A stretch of 64,000 nucleotides of DNA from Agarivorans sp050870875 (GCF_050870875.2 NZ_CP194041.2:3844001-3908000); one strand, 5' to 3'. Positions 54,987-62,903 are shown, counted from the first letter of the stretch. The notes: generated from the letters alone by a model not told the origin. Made by a program: numbers and translations.

Positions 54987-55892
54987 ATGCGTTATTCCCT
55001 AAAGCAATTAACCGTGTTTGAAGCCGTTGCCACCCATGGTAGTGTCAGCGCAGCAGCTGAACACCTCGCATTAACCCAGTCAGCAGCCAGCATGTCGCTC
55101 GCACAATTAGAAAAACTGTTAGGTAAACCCTTGTTTGACCGTCGAGGCAAACGGATGGTATTAAGTCAATGGGGTCTATGGCTAAGACCCAAAGCCAAAC
55201 AGCTATTACTCGATGCAATGCAAATAGAAGAAGGTTTCGAAAACCAGCACTTGGTGAGTGGTGAACTACAACTTTGCGCCAGCCAAACCGCAGCGGAACA
55301 CTTGATCCCCGACCTAATTAGCGCGATCGATAACGATTTCCCTCAATTGAGAATTAACTTTTCAGTAGAAAATACCGCTGAAGTGATCAATGGCCTAATT
55401 AACTACGACTACCAACTTGGGGTCATTGAAGGGCGTTGTGATGACGACCGTATCGCTCACCACATCTGGTGTAATGATCACTTAGTGATTGTTGCCGCCT
55501 CCCACCATCCTTACGCCAAACTCGAAAAAGTCAGCATTGCTCAGTTGGAGCAAGCACGTTGGGTATTACGTGAGCCCGGAGCAGGCACACGACGAGTATT
55601 TGATAGTGCCATTCAAGGCACCATCGAAAGCCTAAAAGTGCATCGCGAATATGAGCATGTACCGGTGCTTCGTTCTTTGGTCGCTAACAATAGTTATCTT
55701 AGCTGCCTGCCCTATCTGGATGTGATAAAAGCTTTAGAGCGTGGCGAATTGGTCGTACTCAATGTACCTGAACTTAACATTGAACGCTCACTGTCTTTTA
55801 TTTGGCGGAACGATACACCAGAAAACCCGCTGCGCGACTTAGTCATTACGGAAGCAAAAAGAATGTTTAAGTTACGCACCTCTCACCTATAA
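54987..55892 (+). CDS. LysR-family transcriptional regulator, YeiE-like
   Basis: A 301-residue activator/repressor. The winged helix (residues 1-65) has QLTVFEAVATHGSVSAAAEH and LTQSAASMSLAQLEKLLGKPLF, which are LysR hallmarks and specifically like YeiE/CysL. The effector domain follows (LQLCASQTAAEHLIPDLI; VLREPGAGTRRVFDSAI). GGAG precedes the start. It is divergent from the FNT-CBS channel with a LysR box between, so it probably controls that gene. YeiE relatives respond to sulfite or similar anions, so the effector could be a small anion. That link is inferred. Confidence 0.88.
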   Translation: MRYSLKQLTVFEAVATHGSVSAAAEHLALTQSAASMSLAQLEKLLGKPLFDRRGKRMVLSQWGLWLRPKAKQLLLDAMQIEEGFENQHLVSGELQLCASQTAAEHLIPDLISAIDNDFPQLRINFSVENTAEVINGLINYDYQLGVIEGRCDDDRIAHHIWCNDHLVIVAASHHPYAKLEKVSIAQLEQARWVLREPGAGTRRVFDSAIQGTIESLKVHREYEHVPVLRSLVANNSYLSCLPYLDVIKALERGELVVLNVPELNIERSLSFIWRNDTPENPLRDLVITEAKRMFKLRTSHL

Positions 55893-55935
55893 ACAAAAGT
55901 CACTTGTATATTGAGAAAAAGCACTATACACTAAA

Positions 55936-55950
55936 TGCGAATAGTTATCA
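55936..55950 (+). promoter_or_regulatory. Fur-box-like site
   Basis: TGCGAATAGTTATCA matches the 7-1-7 Fur consensus TGATAAT-N-ATTATCA at 11 of 14 positions. It lies 18 bp before the start of the small membrane protein gene at 55969. Iron control is a hypothesis. Confidence 0.4.
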
Positions 55951-55968
55951 TTTAATATATGGTGCTTT

Positions 55969-56196
55969 ATGAAACATCAATTGACTCTCGCAGCATCGGC
56001 TGCAACATTATTTATAGCGAACCCAGCTATGGCCAACCATGGCTGGCCAGCAAAAGAACTCTCAACCCTCGAAAATATAGCGCTCGCCTTATCGATGATG
56101 TTCTGCATGATATTTTGTATATGGTTGATAAAAACTATTAAACGCGCTCTAAATCAGCCTCATCTACTCACTTTACCCAAAAAGCTAAAGCGCTAA
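55969..56196 (+). CDS. small membrane protein with signal peptide
   Basis: A 75-residue protein. Residues 1-22 look like a signal peptide (LTLAASAATLFIANPAMA then NHGWPAKEL). A second hydrophobic segment (about 38-57, LALSMMFCMIFCIWLI) is followed by a basic tail (KTIKRALNQ; LPKKLKR), giving a periplasmic N-terminus and cytosolic C-terminus. I do not recognise a family. The protein-like topology and its position behind a Fur-like box support a real gene. It is convergent with the DUF3634 gene. Confidence 0.6.
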   Translation: MKHQLTLAASAATLFIANPAMANHGWPAKELSTLENIALALSMMFCMIFCIWLIKTIKRALNQPHLLTLPKKLKR

Positions 56197-56277
56197 AAAG
56201 CAGCCATATATCACAACAGTTGAAGTGATGGGTCGATAACATCACCAGAGTAAAAAAGCTCGGTAATAGGCCGCAGG

Positions 56278-56613
56278 CTAATCGAGAAAAACGCTACTGC
56301 TGGTCTCTGAAGTTTTTTGACTATAAAGTTTGTGCGGAAATTGTTTTTCCAAATAGATCTGGTCTGCCACATCAATAGACGAAGAAAAATGCAAATGTAA
56401 TCGTTGATTGCTTTCAATCCCTTTGATTAAACCGAGTACTTTCCTTCCCCGCATCATTTGGCGGCAATCATAAATAAATGAGCTCGGTAGATGGCCTTTG
56501 ATAACATTCACTTTGCCAGAGCGTAGCTCACAGACAAAAGTACAATGAATATAGCGCAGTCGATAAACCAATACCGCAGCGATGACTAAACCAAACATAA
56601 TACCAATTATCAC
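56278..56613 (-). CDS. DUF3634-family membrane-anchored protein
   Basis: A 111-residue protein with one N-terminal membrane helix (residues 2-17, IIGIMFGLVIAAVLVY) and a small cytosolic domain. The family pattern is visible: CELRSGKVNVIKGHLPSSFIYDCRQM (quoted in part: VNVIKGHLPSSFIYDC), LHFSSSIDVADQIYLE and the ending FPHKLYSQK. AAGGAG is placed correctly before ATG 56613. The family occurs in Vibrio- and Shewanella-like bacteria and has no known function. Confidence 0.7.
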   Translation of the reverse strand: MIIGIMFGLVIAAVLVYRLRYIHCTFVCELRSGKVNVIKGHLPSSFIYDCRQMMRGRKVLGLIKGIESNQRLHLHFSSSIDVADQIYLEKQFPHKLYSQKTSETSSSVFLD

Positions 56614-56719
56614 ACCACACTCCTTGTGTTGAGCTTTCAGCTAATCCGTTCTACATCGCTCAGCTATGAAGATAAAAAACTCAATAAGAGTAAATGTGAT
56701 GCCTCAGAAAGACAATGGC

Positions 56720-56762
56720 AAACATAAATTTTTGGCTATTAATCAAAAATTTATGTTTTTTT
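56720..56762 (+). terminator. AT-rich 15-bp hairpin with T-run, no obvious gene
   Basis: The arms at 56720-56734 and 56744-56758 (core ACATAAATTTTTG) are perfectly complementary over 15 bp with a 9-base loop, followed by further T bases to 56762. On the plus strand it has the form of an intrinsic terminator, but no plus-strand gene precedes it. On the minus strand it would lie about 100 bp upstream of the DUF3634 start. Confidence 0.55.
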
Positions 56763-56861
56763 GATAGGGGGAACCACAAATAAATAGACTGAAAACCGTT
56801 TCAAGAAAATACTTCTCCATCGCTTAAAAGTCACAACCAAGAAGCAGAGTAGGTTTTGAGA

Positions 56862-56902
56862 AAATAATGCCCAAGTGAAGTTTAGATATTTCACTTGGGC
56901 AT
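56862..56902 (-). terminator. terminator of the yceJ-yceI operon
   Basis: Perfect 13-bp arms (56867-56879 and 56890-56902, core GCCCAAGTGAA) with a 10-base loop. On the minus strand TATTTTC follows. It lies about 40 bp after the yceI stop. Confidence 0.8.
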
Positions 56903-56944
56903 CTTAGCTAGGAGGCTATGCTGCGCATTTAGGCTACAACAGGA

Positions 56945-57517
56945 TTACTTTTTACGACCTTCAATCACTAAATCCATTTCTACAGAGGTGGATTTAGGGC
57001 CTAAATTCATCGGAATACCATAATCTTTCATCACTAACTGGGTTGAACCAACAAAACCAGCACGGTAACCACCCCAAGGGTCTTTACCTTCACCAACTTT
57101 GCTCACATCAATCACAATATCTTTCGTCACCCCGCGTAAGGTAAGTTGACCGTACAACTTGCCATGTTCTGCATCACTGGCCTCATACTTGGTGCTCACA
57201 AAGCTGGCTTGCGGATATTTATCAACCTCTAGGAAGTCTCCACTGCGGATGTGTTTATCACGCTCAGCGTGATTGCTATTTACCGATTTAGTATCAATAT
57301 TAACTTTCACCTGAGTCGCCTCTGGAGCAGCCGCATCATAGCTAAATTCACCATCGAAAGTATCAAAGCGTCCAACCACAAAACTGTAACCTAAGTGATT
57401 AACCTTAAAGTTAATCGAGGCATGAGCGCCTTGGGTATCAATGACATAATCTGCGGCACTGGCCGGTAAAGCGAACATGCTTGCCGCAAATGCAGCAGCA
57501 ATAAACTGTTTTTTCAT
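56945..57517 (-). CDS. yceI: YceI-family periplasmic lipid-binding protein
   Basis: A 190-residue secreted protein. Residues 1-21 are a signal peptide (FAASMFALPASA then ADYVIDTQGAHASINF). The rest is the YceI lipocalin-like barrel (HLGYSFVVGRFDTFDGEFSY; SGDFLEVDKYPQASFVST; GQLTLRGVTKDIVIDV), which binds polyisoprenoid-type molecules such as quinones. It overlaps the upstream cytochrome gene by 4 bp (ATGA), the usual yceJ-yceI arrangement. It is thought to work with that cytochrome in redox or lipid handling, but the physiological role is unsettled. Confidence 0.93.
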   Translation of the reverse strand: MKKQFIAAAFAASMFALPASAADYVIDTQGAHASINFKVNHLGYSFVVGRFDTFDGEFSYDAAAPEATQVKVNIDTKSVNSNHAERDKHIRSGDFLEVDKYPQASFVSTKYEASDAEHGKLYGQLTLRGVTKDIVIDVSKVGEGKDPWGGYRAGFVGSTQLVMKDYGIPMNLGPKSTSVEMDLVIEGRKK

Positions 57518-58089
57518 TTTTTTATTCCTTTCATTAGTATACGAGCGGGTTTCAACATCCTAATTAATGTTCGGTCTTTATCTACAAAGTGGTGTTTTAC
57601 AGCAGCCAAGGCATGCCCGGCCGCCAAAGCGATTAAACTCCAAGCAAGAAACGCATGTACTTTGCCTGCAAATTCTTCTTGCTGAGGAATACCATGCAAG
57701 GTAGCCGGCACTTCGAACCAATCAAATACAGAGATGGGACGAGCATCGGCAGTGGAAATCAAATAACCAGAAACCATCAATACAAACATCACAGAGTAAA
57801 GCAGAAAATGCCCGACTTTAGCGCCACGTTTTTCCAAGGGATGATGGTTTTCAAGGCTTAAGACCTGAGGATTTAAGTAGCGCCAACATAAGCGAAAAAC
57901 CATTAAAATAAACAATAAGATCCCAACACTTTTATGGATCATCGGCGCGGTTTGATACCAACTCGAGTAATAGTTCAAATCCACCATGAACAGGCCCAAA
58001 CCAAACAACATCAGCACAATGATGGTGGCGAGCCAATGGATCATAATCGAGATGAAACCATAGCCATTGGCGGTATTACGAAACTGCAT
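57514..58089 (-). CDS. yceJ: cytochrome b561 family protein YceJ
   Basis: A 191-residue four-helix di-heme b-type cytochrome in the inner membrane. Heme-ligand-type histidines are in MIHWLATII, PMIHKSVGILL, VHAFLAWSLIALAAGHALAA and KHHFVDKD. It starts with the family-typical FRNTANGYGFISIMIHW. Translationally coupled to yceI, with which it forms a known two-gene unit. It may oxidise ubiquinol and reduce a periplasmic acceptor. The cytochrome at 8170 is a distant relative and not a duplicate of this pair. Confidence 0.92.
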   Translation of the reverse strand: MQFRNTANGYGFISIMIHWLATIIVLMLFGLGLFMVDLNYYSSWYQTAPMIHKSVGILLFILMVFRLCWRYLNPQVLSLENHHPLEKRGAKVGHFLLYSVMFVLMVSGYLISTADARPISVFDWFEVPATLHGIPQQEEFAGKVHAFLAWSLIALAAGHALAAVKHHFVDKDRTLIRMLKPARILMKGIKK

Positions 58090-58412
58090 AACAGTCCTTT
58101 TTGTTGCTTTAACATTTTCTAGTGGATTAGCATTACCGATAACGCCATCTAATAAAATCGAATTTAATGTTAAGGAATGTTCTATTTATTAGAAGCAAAG
58201 ATAACAGCAAGACCACATCACACCACATTCAGCTACAAAGGTAATGGAATTCCTGACAAAAGCAAGCTCGACCCACTACGCAAAAGTGTTAAGACTTAAC
58301 AAAAGCTTCACTTTCAAGGCTATACTTTTAAGGTACATTTTTCGTATCTCACAACAGCCAGAGATAATGAGAGCGCGCTTGAACTCGATGAAGTCAGTGT
58401 TGGAGCAGATTT
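58090..58412. other. intergenic region between yceJ and the PA3496-family gene
   Basis: About 320 bp, divergent promoter space. A 62-codon frame across its right half is out of frame with the small gene that follows and is not called. TATACT at 58321-58326 could be a -10 element, but no matching -35 was found. Confidence 0.35.
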
Positions 58413-58589
58413 ATGACACAACCAAGCTTTGACGATATGGACGAATGGGACGAACTAGACCTACTCCATAACGCAAAAAGTCATAAAACTCAGCGGGACA
58501 AAGCCAAAGCTCGTCGCCGCATTGATGAATACCACGAGCGTAGGCAGTTACAACGCCATCTCGATCAAGATTATGATGACGACTACTAA
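58413..58589 (+). CDS. PA3496-family small putative envelope integrity protein
   Basis: A 58-residue, highly charged protein. The acidic N-terminus (FDDMDEWDELDLL), the basic middle (KAKARRRIDEYHERRQLQRHL) and the acidic end (DQDYDDDY) match the PA3496 family in length and layout. GGAG at 58402 precedes ATG 58413, and a strong terminator begins 29 bp after the stop. The envelope-integrity label comes from the family name; no signal peptide or membrane segment is visible, so the protein is probably cytosolic. Confidence 0.75.
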   Translation: MTQPSFDDMDEWDELDLLHNAKSHKTQRDKAKARRRIDEYHERRQLQRHLDQDYDDDY

Positions 58590-58618
58590 TCGGTAGTAAT
58601 GCAGACCTTTTATGTAAC

Positions 58619-58650
58619 AATCAGGGAAGCTTCGGGCTTCCCTGATTTTT
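58619..58650 (+). terminator. intrinsic terminator of the PA3496-family gene
   Basis: AATCAGGGAAGC (58619-58630) and GCTTCCCTGATT (58636-58647) form a perfect 12-bp stem with a 5-base loop, followed by TTT (five T bases counting the arm end). Confidence 0.92.
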
Positions 58651-58660
58651 AACGGTGAAG

Positions 58661-58689
58661 CAAAAAAGCAGCCAAAATCTTGGCTGCTT
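58661..58689 (-). terminator. minus-strand intrinsic terminator without an assigned gene
   Basis: AAGCAGCCAA (58666-58675) pairs with TTGGCTGCTT (58680-58689). Read on the minus strand the stem is followed by TTTTTTG. No minus-strand protein gene lies in the 300 bp to its right, so it may end a small RNA or a long antisense transcript. Confidence 0.65.
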
Positions 58690-59017
58690 GAGTCCCCCTG
58701 ATCAACTAAGCTTATCATCCTCGCTGAGTTCCTCTCTAACCTCCCAATTAAACTACAGCCAACCGCCCTTTGTTACACCAACCCACAAAGCTCAACACAA
58801 TTCAAACACCCACAGCGACAAGTAAATGAATAAGAAGAGTTTTGTAAAAAAAATGGATCTAAAATGCTACAAGGCTTTTTCTGCTGGCACTTTAGTCCTA
58901 TAATTCGCCGTCAATTTATTCTATCAACAGCGCTTCTCCATAGCTGTTTGCCGCACTCATTGGCCGACGATCGCTTTAAGCAATGCCGACCCATTAGCTA
59001 ATTAACAAGGAAAAAAG
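58690..59017 (+). promoter_or_regulatory. nhaD promoter and leader region
   Basis: A perfect TATAAT at 58899-58904 gives a predicted leader of roughly 105 bases before nhaD, which starts behind AAGGAAAAA. No convincing -35 was seen. The leader is long enough to fold, but I recognise no known riboswitch in it. The left part of this gap is where a minus-strand RNA ending at 58661 would have to lie. Confidence 0.5.
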
Positions 59018-60274
59018 ATGTCTCCAATCTTAGAGGTAGTACTAATCAGCTTCGCCGTACTGGCGCTGTTAGGTGTAGTTCTAGAAGATGTAATTCACGT
59101 CAATAAAGCCAAGGTCACACTGTTTTTGGGGACTTTGGCCTGGATCCTGTTATTCATCTTTCAGGGACAGGGGGAGCAGCATCAACAAGTCATCGATGGG
59201 CTTGGGGAAAACATCTCAGAAATTGCTGGATTATGGCTATTCCTTGTGGCGGCAATGACCTTCGTAGCCTATTTAAATAAAAAAGGTATGATTGAAAATC
59301 TTATCTATTTTTTCTTACCAAAACAAATTAGTGAAAAAGCGCTACTGTTTCTAACTGCTGTCTTCTGTTTCGTTTTTTCTTCCTTAGCCGACAACATCAC
59401 CGCCACACTCGTTTCGGTTACCTTGATCCTATCGCTCAACTTAAGCCGCAAGAAAACCCTGCGTTTTGCCACTCTGGTGGTATTTGCAGTCAACTCTGGT
59501 GGGGTAGCATTGATCACCGGTGATGTTACAACTTTGATGATTTTCCTTGCCAATAAGGTCACCATTACCGATCTATTATTACTGTCGATCCCTTCGTTCT
59601 TCTCGGTATTACTGTTAGCACTAATGCTCTCTGTTGGCATGAAAGATACGATTGAAATCAAACGTCATATTACCGAAGTTCGCAAAGTAGATGCGGTTAT
59701 TGCGATGATCTTTCTGGCAACTATTGTTTGTACCATTTTTGGCAATGCGCTCTATCAAATCCCGCCTGTGCTTAGTTTCCTATTTGGCATGTCGTTAATG
59801 TTCCTCACCGCCCGCTTCTTTAACGAAGACCAAGACGAAGATTCGATTTTGGAATACATTCGAGTCATTGAATTTGAAACCCTACTATTCTTCCTCGGGA
59901 TCTTGCTATTGGTTGGCATGCTGAAAGAAATAGATGTACTCGACCAGCTGGTTTCGGTATACGAAGTCTTACCACCAATCGCCGCTAACTATCTAATGGG
60001 CGCAATGTCTGCCACCATCGACAACGTGCCACTCACCGCGGCCTTATTGAAAGCCGGTATTAGCATGTCAGCGCCAGATTGGCTGGGTTTGACTTACGCA
60101 GTTGGTGTGGGCGGTTCCTTACTGGTGATCGGCTCAGCTGCAGGCATTGTTGCCATGAGTAAAATTGATGGTTTAACCTTTGGTAGTTATTTACGCTACT
60201 TCCTCTATTTGCTGATTTCTTACACCGTGGGTTATGCCGCAGTGTATTACTTTAGCACGCTAATGATGGGCTAA
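59018..60274 (+). CDS. nhaD: sodium/proton antiporter NhaD
   Basis: A 418-residue inner-membrane Na+/H+ antiporter typical of marine and halophilic bacteria. There are about 11-12 hydrophobic segments, with VFSSLADNITATLVSVTLIL near residue 125 and SATIDNVPLTAALLKAGI near 330 as the paired discontinuous-helix motifs of the ion-transporter superfamily. GDVTTLMIFLANKV lies between them. It exports Na+ and Li+ at alkaline pH. It has its own promoter and is monocistronic. The length is slightly below longer NhaD forms that keep an extra N-terminal helix. Confidence 0.93.
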   Translation: MSPILEVVLISFAVLALLGVVLEDVIHVNKAKVTLFLGTLAWILLFIFQGQGEQHQQVIDGLGENISEIAGLWLFLVAAMTFVAYLNKKGMIENLIYFFLPKQISEKALLFLTAVFCFVFSSLADNITATLVSVTLILSLNLSRKKTLRFATLVVFAVNSGGVALITGDVTTLMIFLANKVTITDLLLLSIPSFFSVLLLALMLSVGMKDTIEIKRHITEVRKVDAVIAMIFLATIVCTIFGNALYQIPPVLSFLFGMSLMFLTARFFNEDQDEDSILEYIRVIEFETLLFFLGILLLVGMLKEIDVLDQLVSVYEVLPPIAANYLMGAMSATIDNVPLTAALLKAGISMSAPDWLGLTYAVGVGGSLLVIGSAAGIVAMSKIDGLTFGSYLRYFLYLLISYTVGYAAVYYFSTLMMG

Positions 60275-60317
60275 ATACTGGCGCAATTTTGAGTGCCATT
60301 TGTGATTCATTAAAGCA

Positions 60318-60344
60318 AGGGCTGCCCTGCTCAGGGCTGCCCTG
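60318..60344. repeat. tandem 12-bp palindromic repeats
   Basis: AGGGCTGCCCTG occurs at 60318-60329 and 60333-60344, 15 bp apart, and each copy can pair with itself; CTCAGGGC with GCCCTGAG forms an 8-bp stem around a single base. Located between the convergent nhaD and LysR genes, without T-runs. Confidence 0.6.
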
Positions 60345-60433
60345 AGACGAACCATTGACTAGGCTTAAATACTTGATCGCGAGCCTGCATCATCACCATG
60401 CAACAAACCTCACTCACCATCAACAATGCGGGC

Positions 60434-61321
60434 TTAAGCCGGCAACTTTAAACAGCGACTAACGACTTGCTGGCGCACAATCTCTCCTAAGCGAACAACT
60501 TCCGGCTTTTCCGCTCCCTCGGTGCGATGCATTAATAATCCTAAATTCCCCAAGGATGGCAATAAATCATCAATGGCCAAAAGGCTGGCTGGCAAGCCAA
60601 TGCTGGTGCGTACGGTGACCCCCAAACCCGCCTCCACCGCAGCCCAGATTCCATTCAAACTCTGACTGCTATAAACCACCTTCCAGGGAATTCCCGCTTT
60701 ATCGAGTGCTGCACTGGCCTTCTCCCGCATTAAGCAGGGTGCTTCAAACATCACCAAAGGTAGGGCTTGTCGACGTCGCAACAATGACTCCAGCGACAAG
60801 TTAGGATGGCTTAACCACAGCAAGGGAAGCGCACCCAAAACTTGTTGATTAGCGCAACTTTGACCGGCATCCCAGGCCAGCGCTAAGTCATATTGCCCTT
60901 GCTCAATGCCTTGAACTAACTGTTGATTACGGGTCACACTAGTACACAATTGAACTTGCGGATAAGCGCGACTAAATTGTCCCAGCACTTGAGTCAGAAA
61001 GCTCTCAGAAAAGTCTTGCTGCATCGCAAAATGCAGCTTCCCGGTTAACTCGGGAACCACCAAAGCCGCCATCGCTTCATCATTTAATGCTAATAGGCGT
61101 CTTGCATAACTAAGCAACTGCTCTCCACTATCAGTCGGCAACAGCTGGCGACCTGATTTTTTAACTAAGGGACAACCCGTCTGCTGCTCTAACTTCTTTA
61201 ATTGAGCGCTCACCGCAGAACTTGAACGATGTAAGCGCTTGGCAGCAAGCGCGAAATTGTTTAATTCCATGCCCAATACAAAGCTACGTAAGGCCTGAAG
61301 ATCTAAGGTTTGTTGGCTCAT
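60434..61321 (-). CDS. LysR-family transcriptional regulator
   Basis: A 295-residue LysR protein. The N-terminal helix-turn-helix includes NNFALAAKRLHRSSSAVSAQ and LKKLEQQTGCPLV. The effector domain follows (GKLHFAMQQDFSESFL; AAVEAGLGVTVRTSIGLP). It is divergent from the carboxymuconolactone decarboxylase-tautomerase-DUF4865 operon with an operator-like palindrome between the starts, so it most likely controls that operon. The effector is unknown; an aromatic-ring product or oxidant would fit the target genes. Confidence 0.9.
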   Translation of the reverse strand: MSQQTLDLQALRSFVLGMELNNFALAAKRLHRSSSAVSAQLKKLEQQTGCPLVKKSGRQLLPTDSGEQLLSYARRLLALNDEAMAALVVPELTGKLHFAMQQDFSESFLTQVLGQFSRAYPQVQLCTSVTRNQQLVQGIEQGQYDLALAWDAGQSCANQQVLGALPLLWLSHPNLSLESLLRRRQALPLVMFEAPCLMREKASAALDKAGIPWKVVYSSQSLNGIWAAVEAGLGVTVRTSIGLPASLLAIDDLLPSLGNLGLLMHRTEGAEKPEVVRLGEIVRQQVVSRCLKLPA

Positions 61322-61349
61322 TCAAATCATCCTGAAATTCAAAACAATT

Positions 61350-61368
61350 AATCAAAAATGTTTTGATT
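61350..61368. promoter_or_regulatory. LysR operator palindrome
   Basis: AATCAAAA (61350-61357) and TTTTGATT (61361-61368) are perfect arms around ATG and give an ATC-N11-GAT spacing. It lies 28 bp from the LysR start and about 70 bp from the divergent operon start. Confidence 0.65.
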
Positions 61369-61439
61369 TTATGTATCAACACATCATGCCAGAATCAATG
61401 GGTATTTCAAGTAGCAACCCCAAAATTCGAGGAAAGATC

Positions 61440-61736
61440 ATGAACAACACCGAACAACTATTTCGTTATGCCCCAAAATTAAAACAACTGAGCGAGCAAG
61501 TCTTATTTGCTGATGTTTGGCAGCGCCCCTTATTAAGTCCACGAGAGCGCAGCCTTATAACATTAGCGGCACTGGCAGCTTTAGGCCGAACCGAACAACT
61601 GCCGTTTCATTTAACCCTGGCAGAAAAAAATAGCTTAACCAAGGAAGAGCTGGGGGAACTCTTCACCCACTTGGCTTTTTACGCAGGTTGGCCAGCGGCG
61701 GTCAGTAGCCTCTCTCGTATCGAACCACAGGGGTAA
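61440..61736 (+). CDS. carboxymuconolactone decarboxylase family protein
   Basis: A 98-residue all-helical protein of the CMD/AhpD superfamily (LLSPRERSLITLAALAALGR; LGELFTHLAFYAGWPAAVSS). The CxxC pair of peroxidatic AhpD proteins is absent, so a decarboxylase or lactonase-like role is more likely than a peroxidase one. The frame is open upstream, but ATG 61440 follows GAGGAAAG and begins the family-typical region. First gene of an operon with a tautomerase 5 bp later. The substrate is unknown. Confidence 0.85.
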   Translation: MNNTEQLFRYAPKLKQLSEQVLFADVWQRPLLSPRERSLITLAALAALGRTEQLPFHLTLAEKNSLTKEELGELFTHLAFYAGWPAAVSSLSRIEPQG

Positions 61737-61741
61737 GTTCC

Positions 61742-62131
61742 ATGCCAATGGTCAGAATATCTTTACCCCGCGGACACAACCGCAGCTACAAACAAAAGCT
61801 CAGCCAGATCCTACAACAAAGCTTAGCGTCTTGCTTTGCAGTACCGACCAATGATTGTTTTCAACTATTTGATGAATATGAGAGCGAGAATCGAGTCATT
61901 CACCCCACCTATTTGAGTCCCGGCAGAAGCGATGATTATGTGCTCATTCAAATCACCGCTGGGCGCCCGCGGAGCAGCCTGCAAAAACAAAACTTGTACC
62001 AACAATTGGCAGAGCAGTGTCAGCAACAATTGGACCTCGCGCCTGCCGATTTAATGGTGGTCATTTGTTTCAACCACGCTGAAGATTGGTCTTTTAGTCA
62101 AGGTCAGATATTCACTACGGAGGCTCTATGA
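61742..62131 (+). CDS. tautomerase family protein
   Basis: A 129-residue protein of the longer tautomerase group. Pro2, exposed after removal of Met1, is the catalytic base (PMVRISLPRGHNRSYKQKL). The two beta-alpha-beta halves are visible, the second around VLIQITAGRPRSSLQKQNLY. It probably tautomerises an unsaturated keto acid, possibly one linked to the preceding CMD protein. Its stop overlaps the DUF4865 start (ATGA). Confidence 0.85.
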   Translation: MPMVRISLPRGHNRSYKQKLSQILQQSLASCFAVPTNDCFQLFDEYESENRVIHPTYLSPGRSDDYVLIQITAGRPRSSLQKQNLYQQLAEQCQQQLDLAPADLMVVICFNHAEDWSFSQGQIFTTEAL

Positions 62132-62610
62132 TAGCCATGCAATATCGAATTATCCTTCCGGCCGATTACAACATGGTCAATATTCAAACAAGGATTAAAG
62201 AAAAAGCCCATCTACTCGATGGCTACCCCGGATTAGTATTCAAGGCCTATTTATATTCAATCAAAGATAGTCCAGACTACTTCAGTACGGTCAATAGTTA
62301 CGCCCCTTTTTACCTATGGAAAGATACCTCAGCAATGGCGAGCTTTTTGCGCAGTCCTGGCTTTGCCGCGTTGAGTGAGCAATTCGGTCGCCCTTCGGTG
62401 AAAAGCTGGCTACTTGAAGGTGAAATAAAGATGCCAGAGCAGCAAGCTTACGCTTGTATCGAATCAACAAGCACAGATACAGCCGATCTGATTGGCTTCG
62501 ACTGCTCTAACTGGTCTTCGCTGAAGCTGAACTGGCTCAACCAAGCCAGCACCCAGCCAAGTGAGCAAAAACAATATTACCAAATTGGCTATCTCGCTCG
62601 CGGCCAATAA
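62128..62610 (+). CDS. DUF4865-family protein
   Basis: A 160-residue protein of unknown function. MQYRIILPADYNMVNIQTRI and GYPGLVFKAYLYS, then YAPFYLWKDTSAMASFL, match DUF4865, which is often found next to tautomerase and CMD genes under LysR control. GGAGG at 62119 supports ATG 62128. The fold looks like a dimeric alpha-beta-barrel. A helper or small-molecule-binding role in the tautomerase pathway is inferred from position. Confidence 0.78.
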   Translation: MIAMQYRIILPADYNMVNIQTRIKEKAHLLDGYPGLVFKAYLYSIKDSPDYFSTVNSYAPFYLWKDTSAMASFLRSPGFAALSEQFGRPSVKSWLLEGEIKMPEQQAYACIESTSTDTADLIGFDCSNWSSLKLNWLNQASTQPSEQKQYYQIGYLARGQ

Positions 62611-62622
62611 AACTCAGCACTT

Positions 62623-62654
62623 GCGCATCAGCAGTCATTTATCTGCTGATGCGC
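62623..62654 (+). terminator. 12-bp hairpin after the DUF4865 operon
   Basis: GCGCATCAGCAG (62623-62634) and CTGCTGATGCGC (62643-62654) are perfectly complementary with an 8-base loop, 12 bp after the DUF4865 stop. No T-run follows. Confidence 0.6.
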
Positions 62655-62903
62655 CCGCAATCACTGCCTATTATCATCCTCCCAAGCAACGACCAGTTCA
62701 CGGTGAGGTCAGTTAGTATTCTTCATTTTCAGCTTTCTACGAGTCCTTTCCTATGAGCATCTATCGTTTGTCGATATACGTTCAATTCCTTAAAATCCTA
62801 ATGAAAGTGGTAATATGAGTTTCTCCAACAGCCTTAAAATAGGAAATTCCCTTGTTAGCATAAAGGACTTTATTGAATCAACACTTATACTTTCGGAGGA
62901 AAC

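Larger units (their letters stand above)
56614..56944. other. intergenic region with two hairpins
   Basis: About 330 bp between the yceI 3' end and the DUF3634 start, both on the minus strand. It contains the yceI terminator and a separate AT-rich hairpin, each listed on its own. No gene was seen. Confidence 0.5.
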
